From contig MENK01000014.1 of the NCBI GenBank assembly GCA_001768235.1, positions 62,001 to 126,000 on the forward strand: 64,000 bases of DNA, in the 5' to 3' direction. Positions 62,171 to 64,000 of the stretch are shown here, one piece after another. The translations under genes and the position numbers were made by a program. The notes beneath the pieces were generated by a model. It was not told where the DNA came from. It did no database searches and saw only the letters and a list, made by a program, of their open reading frames with translations. Each line of letters opens with the position of its first letter. Position 1 is the first letter of the stretch. Origin of the DNA: Bacteroidetes bacterium GWB2_32_14. GTDB lineage: Bacteria; Bacteroidota; Bacteroidia; Bacteroidales; UBA12077.

Positions 62171-64000
62171 ATGGCTGCAACAGAACGAAATATGAAAATC
62201 ACCCTTGTTAATGGCAAGGAAATAGTGAACAACATAAAAAATATTGGTGGTGAGTTTAAGAAAGCCAGCAACGAGATTAAAACCATGACCCGTGGCAGCG
62301 AAGAATACAATGCCAAGGCAAAAGAAATAAAACAACTAAAAGGCATACTCGACGAGCATCGCAAATCTATAGGTAGTGCAAGTAGCGCATGGAGCAGTTT
62401 TAAAAGTATGCTGGGTGGTGTTGTTGGAGCTTTGGGAATGGGCGCAGGATTGGCAGGAGCATTAACTATTGCCAAGGGAGTTATTAACTCTACAGAAGCC
62501 GGTGCCGACAAGTTTAGAGAAACCATGAGCGGATTAAAAGAAGTGCTTGGTGTTATGAGCAGAGCTTTATCGACCATGGATTTTAGCAACCTGATAAAAG
62601 GAATGCGCGATGCTTATAACGAAGGCAAGAGATATGAGCAAGATTTGGATTTGGTGGAAGACTTAAAACGAGCAAACGAAATACAAAATAAACAAATTGA
62701 TGGTGAAGTATTAACACAAAGGACTATTGCGAAAAACAAACAACTCGAATTAAGCGACAGACAAGCTGCCATAAATGAAATTATTCGATTAGAAGAACTC
62801 AGGCTTACAAAAACAAAAGAAATAACCGACAGGCAATTAAATAACCAACTTACAAATGCAGAGTTTACAGCAAAGGCAGATAGAAGTCTGATTTTAGAAC
62901 TTGTTACAAACAGGGATAAATATATAGATAAGCTTGAAGAAGCTGCCGCACTGGAGCAAAGCATTAAAGATAAATCAACAACACAACAGGTATCGCGAAC
63001 TGGTGTTTATTATGATGTTGTGGACTCTAAGCTACAAGCCGAATTAATGGCGCAGTTAACCGACGAACAACGTGAACTAATTAAGTTAAATCAATTAGAT
63101 AAGAAACTTGTAGGCGAAAAAAGAGATTTAATTGCCCAGGCATTAAACCAAAACTTGGATGCCGATAACGCATTGAAATCGAGTAAGGAAAGTTTAATTC
63201 GACTGCAAAACACATTGTACAACGAGCTTATAAAAGAAGCCGATGAGAAGAAAAAAATTGACGACGAAGAGCAAGCAGCCCGCGACAAAAAAGCCAAAGA
63301 AGAACAAGATGCCAGGGATAAATACATAGCTGCCGAAAAAGCGCTCCAGGATAAAATTAAAGCTTTAAAACAGCAGCTCGACATTGATTCGTTCGACGAT
63401 GCCAAAACACGCGAGTTAATTGCAACCCGTTATAAATACGAGCAACTGATTGCCGAAGCCGAAAGCCACGGCGAAGAGAAAAAACAATTAGAAGAGTTAA
63501 TGCAACAAGAGTTGCAGGCTATTCGCGATAAGTATGGCGACGAAGAAATACAAAAACGACAAGATGTTGAAAACAAGATAAACGAAGTTCTTGGCAAATC
63601 GGGCGACGACCAGGCCGATGCTGTTCGCAAAAAATACTTCGAGCTTATCGATTTGGCAGAGCAATACGGGTTTGCAACTACCGAACTATACACGAAGCTT
63701 GAAGAAGAGCTCGATAAGCTTGCTGAACGTAAAGATAACGGCGAAACATTGGCCGAAATATTAAATATTCCGCAAGAAGTAATTGATTCAATTAACGATG
63801 TTATTGATGTTTCGCAGGGGGCCTTAGATGCATTGGGTGCTTATTACAACTTACTCGATGCCAACGAAAAAGCGGCCTTACAGGATTTCGAAGATAGTAC
63901 AAATAAAAAGAAAGAACTTCTCGACAAACAGTTGAAGTACGGATTAATATCGCAAGAACAATACAACGCACAAACAAGTGCACTCGACAAGAAATTAGAT
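62171..64000 (+). CDS. Tape measure protein, 5' part, cut by window end
   Basis: The frame is open from ATG 62171 to the right edge, 610 codons. The N-terminus is charged (VNNIKNIGGEFKKASNEIKT), then comes a hydrophobic segment SMLGGVVGALGMGAGLAGAL (about 78-100), and after it a long coiled coil rich in E and K (for example EEQDARDKYIAAEKALQDK). This is the tape measure pattern: it sets tail length and is ejected into the host. The length of the full protein is not known. Confidence 0.8.
   Translation, partial: MAATERNMKITLVNGKEIVNNIKNIGGEFKKASNEIKTMTRGSEEYNAKAKEIKQLKGILDEHRKSIGSASSAWSSFKSMLGGVVGALGMGAGLAGALTIAKGVINSTEAGADKFRETMSGLKEVLGVMSRALSTMDFSNLIKGMRDAYNEGKRYEQDLDLVEDLKRANEIQNKQIDGEVLTQRTIAKNKQLELSDRQAAINEIIRLEELRLTKTKEITDRQLNNQLTNAEFTAKADRSLILELVTNRDKYIDKLEEAAALEQSIKDKSTTQQVSRTGVYYDVVDSKLQAELMAQLTDEQRELIKLNQLDKKLVGEKRDLIAQALNQNLDADNALKSSKESLIRLQNTLYNELIKEADEKKKIDDEEQAARDKKAKEEQDARDKYIAAEKALQDKIKALKQQLDIDSFDDAKTRELIATRYKYEQLIAEAESHGEEKKQLEELMQQELQAIRDKYGDEEIQKRQDVENKINEVLGKSGDDQADAVRKKYFELIDLAEQYGFATTELYTKLEEELDKLAERKDNGETLAEILNIPQEVIDSINDVIDVSQGALDALGAYYNLLDANEKAALQDFEDSTNKKKELLDKQLKYGLISQEQYNAQTSALDKKLD

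Noticed and set aside
61708-62589. Long minus-strand ORF opposite the tape measure start
   Set aside because: It is a shadow of two well-supported plus-strand genes and has low-complexity serine/leucine composition.
24021-64000. Mu-like transposable phage
   Set aside because: No DDE transposase, MuB or Mor/GemA-like genes are seen, and the early region has replication-origin type genes instead.

Overview
The first 24 kb are chromosome of an AT-rich Bacteroidota bacterium, probably of the Bacteroidales/Marinilabiliales type. The evidence is type III glutamine synthetase, a purM-prfA-pyrF cluster, DUF2851 and DUF3109 genes, a PorE-like OmpA/TPR/propeller protein, TAnnTTTG promoter elements and an almost complete lack of Shine-Dalgarno sites. 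Genes here are housekeeping: sucC (partial), an SpoU RNA methylase, a TPR lipoprotein, a deoxynucleoside kinase, an S9 peptidase, pnp, rpsO, DUF2851, pyrF, prfA, purM, the PorE-like protein, glnN, an M20 dipeptidase, DUF3109, gpmI and a POT transporter. Many intergenic gaps hold clear hairpin terminators.

From about 24.08 kb to beyond the right edge lies a siphovirus-like prophage. Its left part has a minus-strand XRE repressor, a palindromic divergent control region and a plus-strand early operon: antirepressor-like, LuxR-type, DUF4406, DUF5131 and HNH-like proteins, a DnaC/IstB-like ATPase, a VapE-like ATPase, a TACTACA repeat cluster that may be an origin, and a stand-alone DnaA domain IV protein. 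Many early genes share the leader TTCTAACCAAACACCACC just before the start codon. A minus-strand sequence next to the repressor, with two GAAA-tetraloop hairpins, is nearly perfectly complementary to that leader.

From 33.48 to 37.33 kb the prophage carries seven small or accessory genes, all on the plus strand, separated by long imperfect palindromes bounded by AAC...GTT. This looks like an integron-style or otherwise mobile cassette array with no integrase in view. Its cargo includes a DNA methylase and a PAPS-reductase-like PP-loop protein.

The late region (37.4-64.0 kb) has two large proteins sharing an N-terminal domain with a 181-residue tail-tube candidate, then an S49 protease-scaffold, the likely major capsid protein, a four-gene glycosyltransferase/Stealth block, terminase, portal, DUF6712, a fibronectin-III protein, an M15 endolysin, a holin, a two-gene minus-strand island, tail proteins and a tape measure protein cut by the window end. 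Four intergenic gaps in this region carry the element CTGTCC plus a T-run, about 28 bases before a TTTG box, and are candidate late promoters. No integrase, reverse transcriptase, tRNA, rRNA, CRISPR array or insertion sequence was found.
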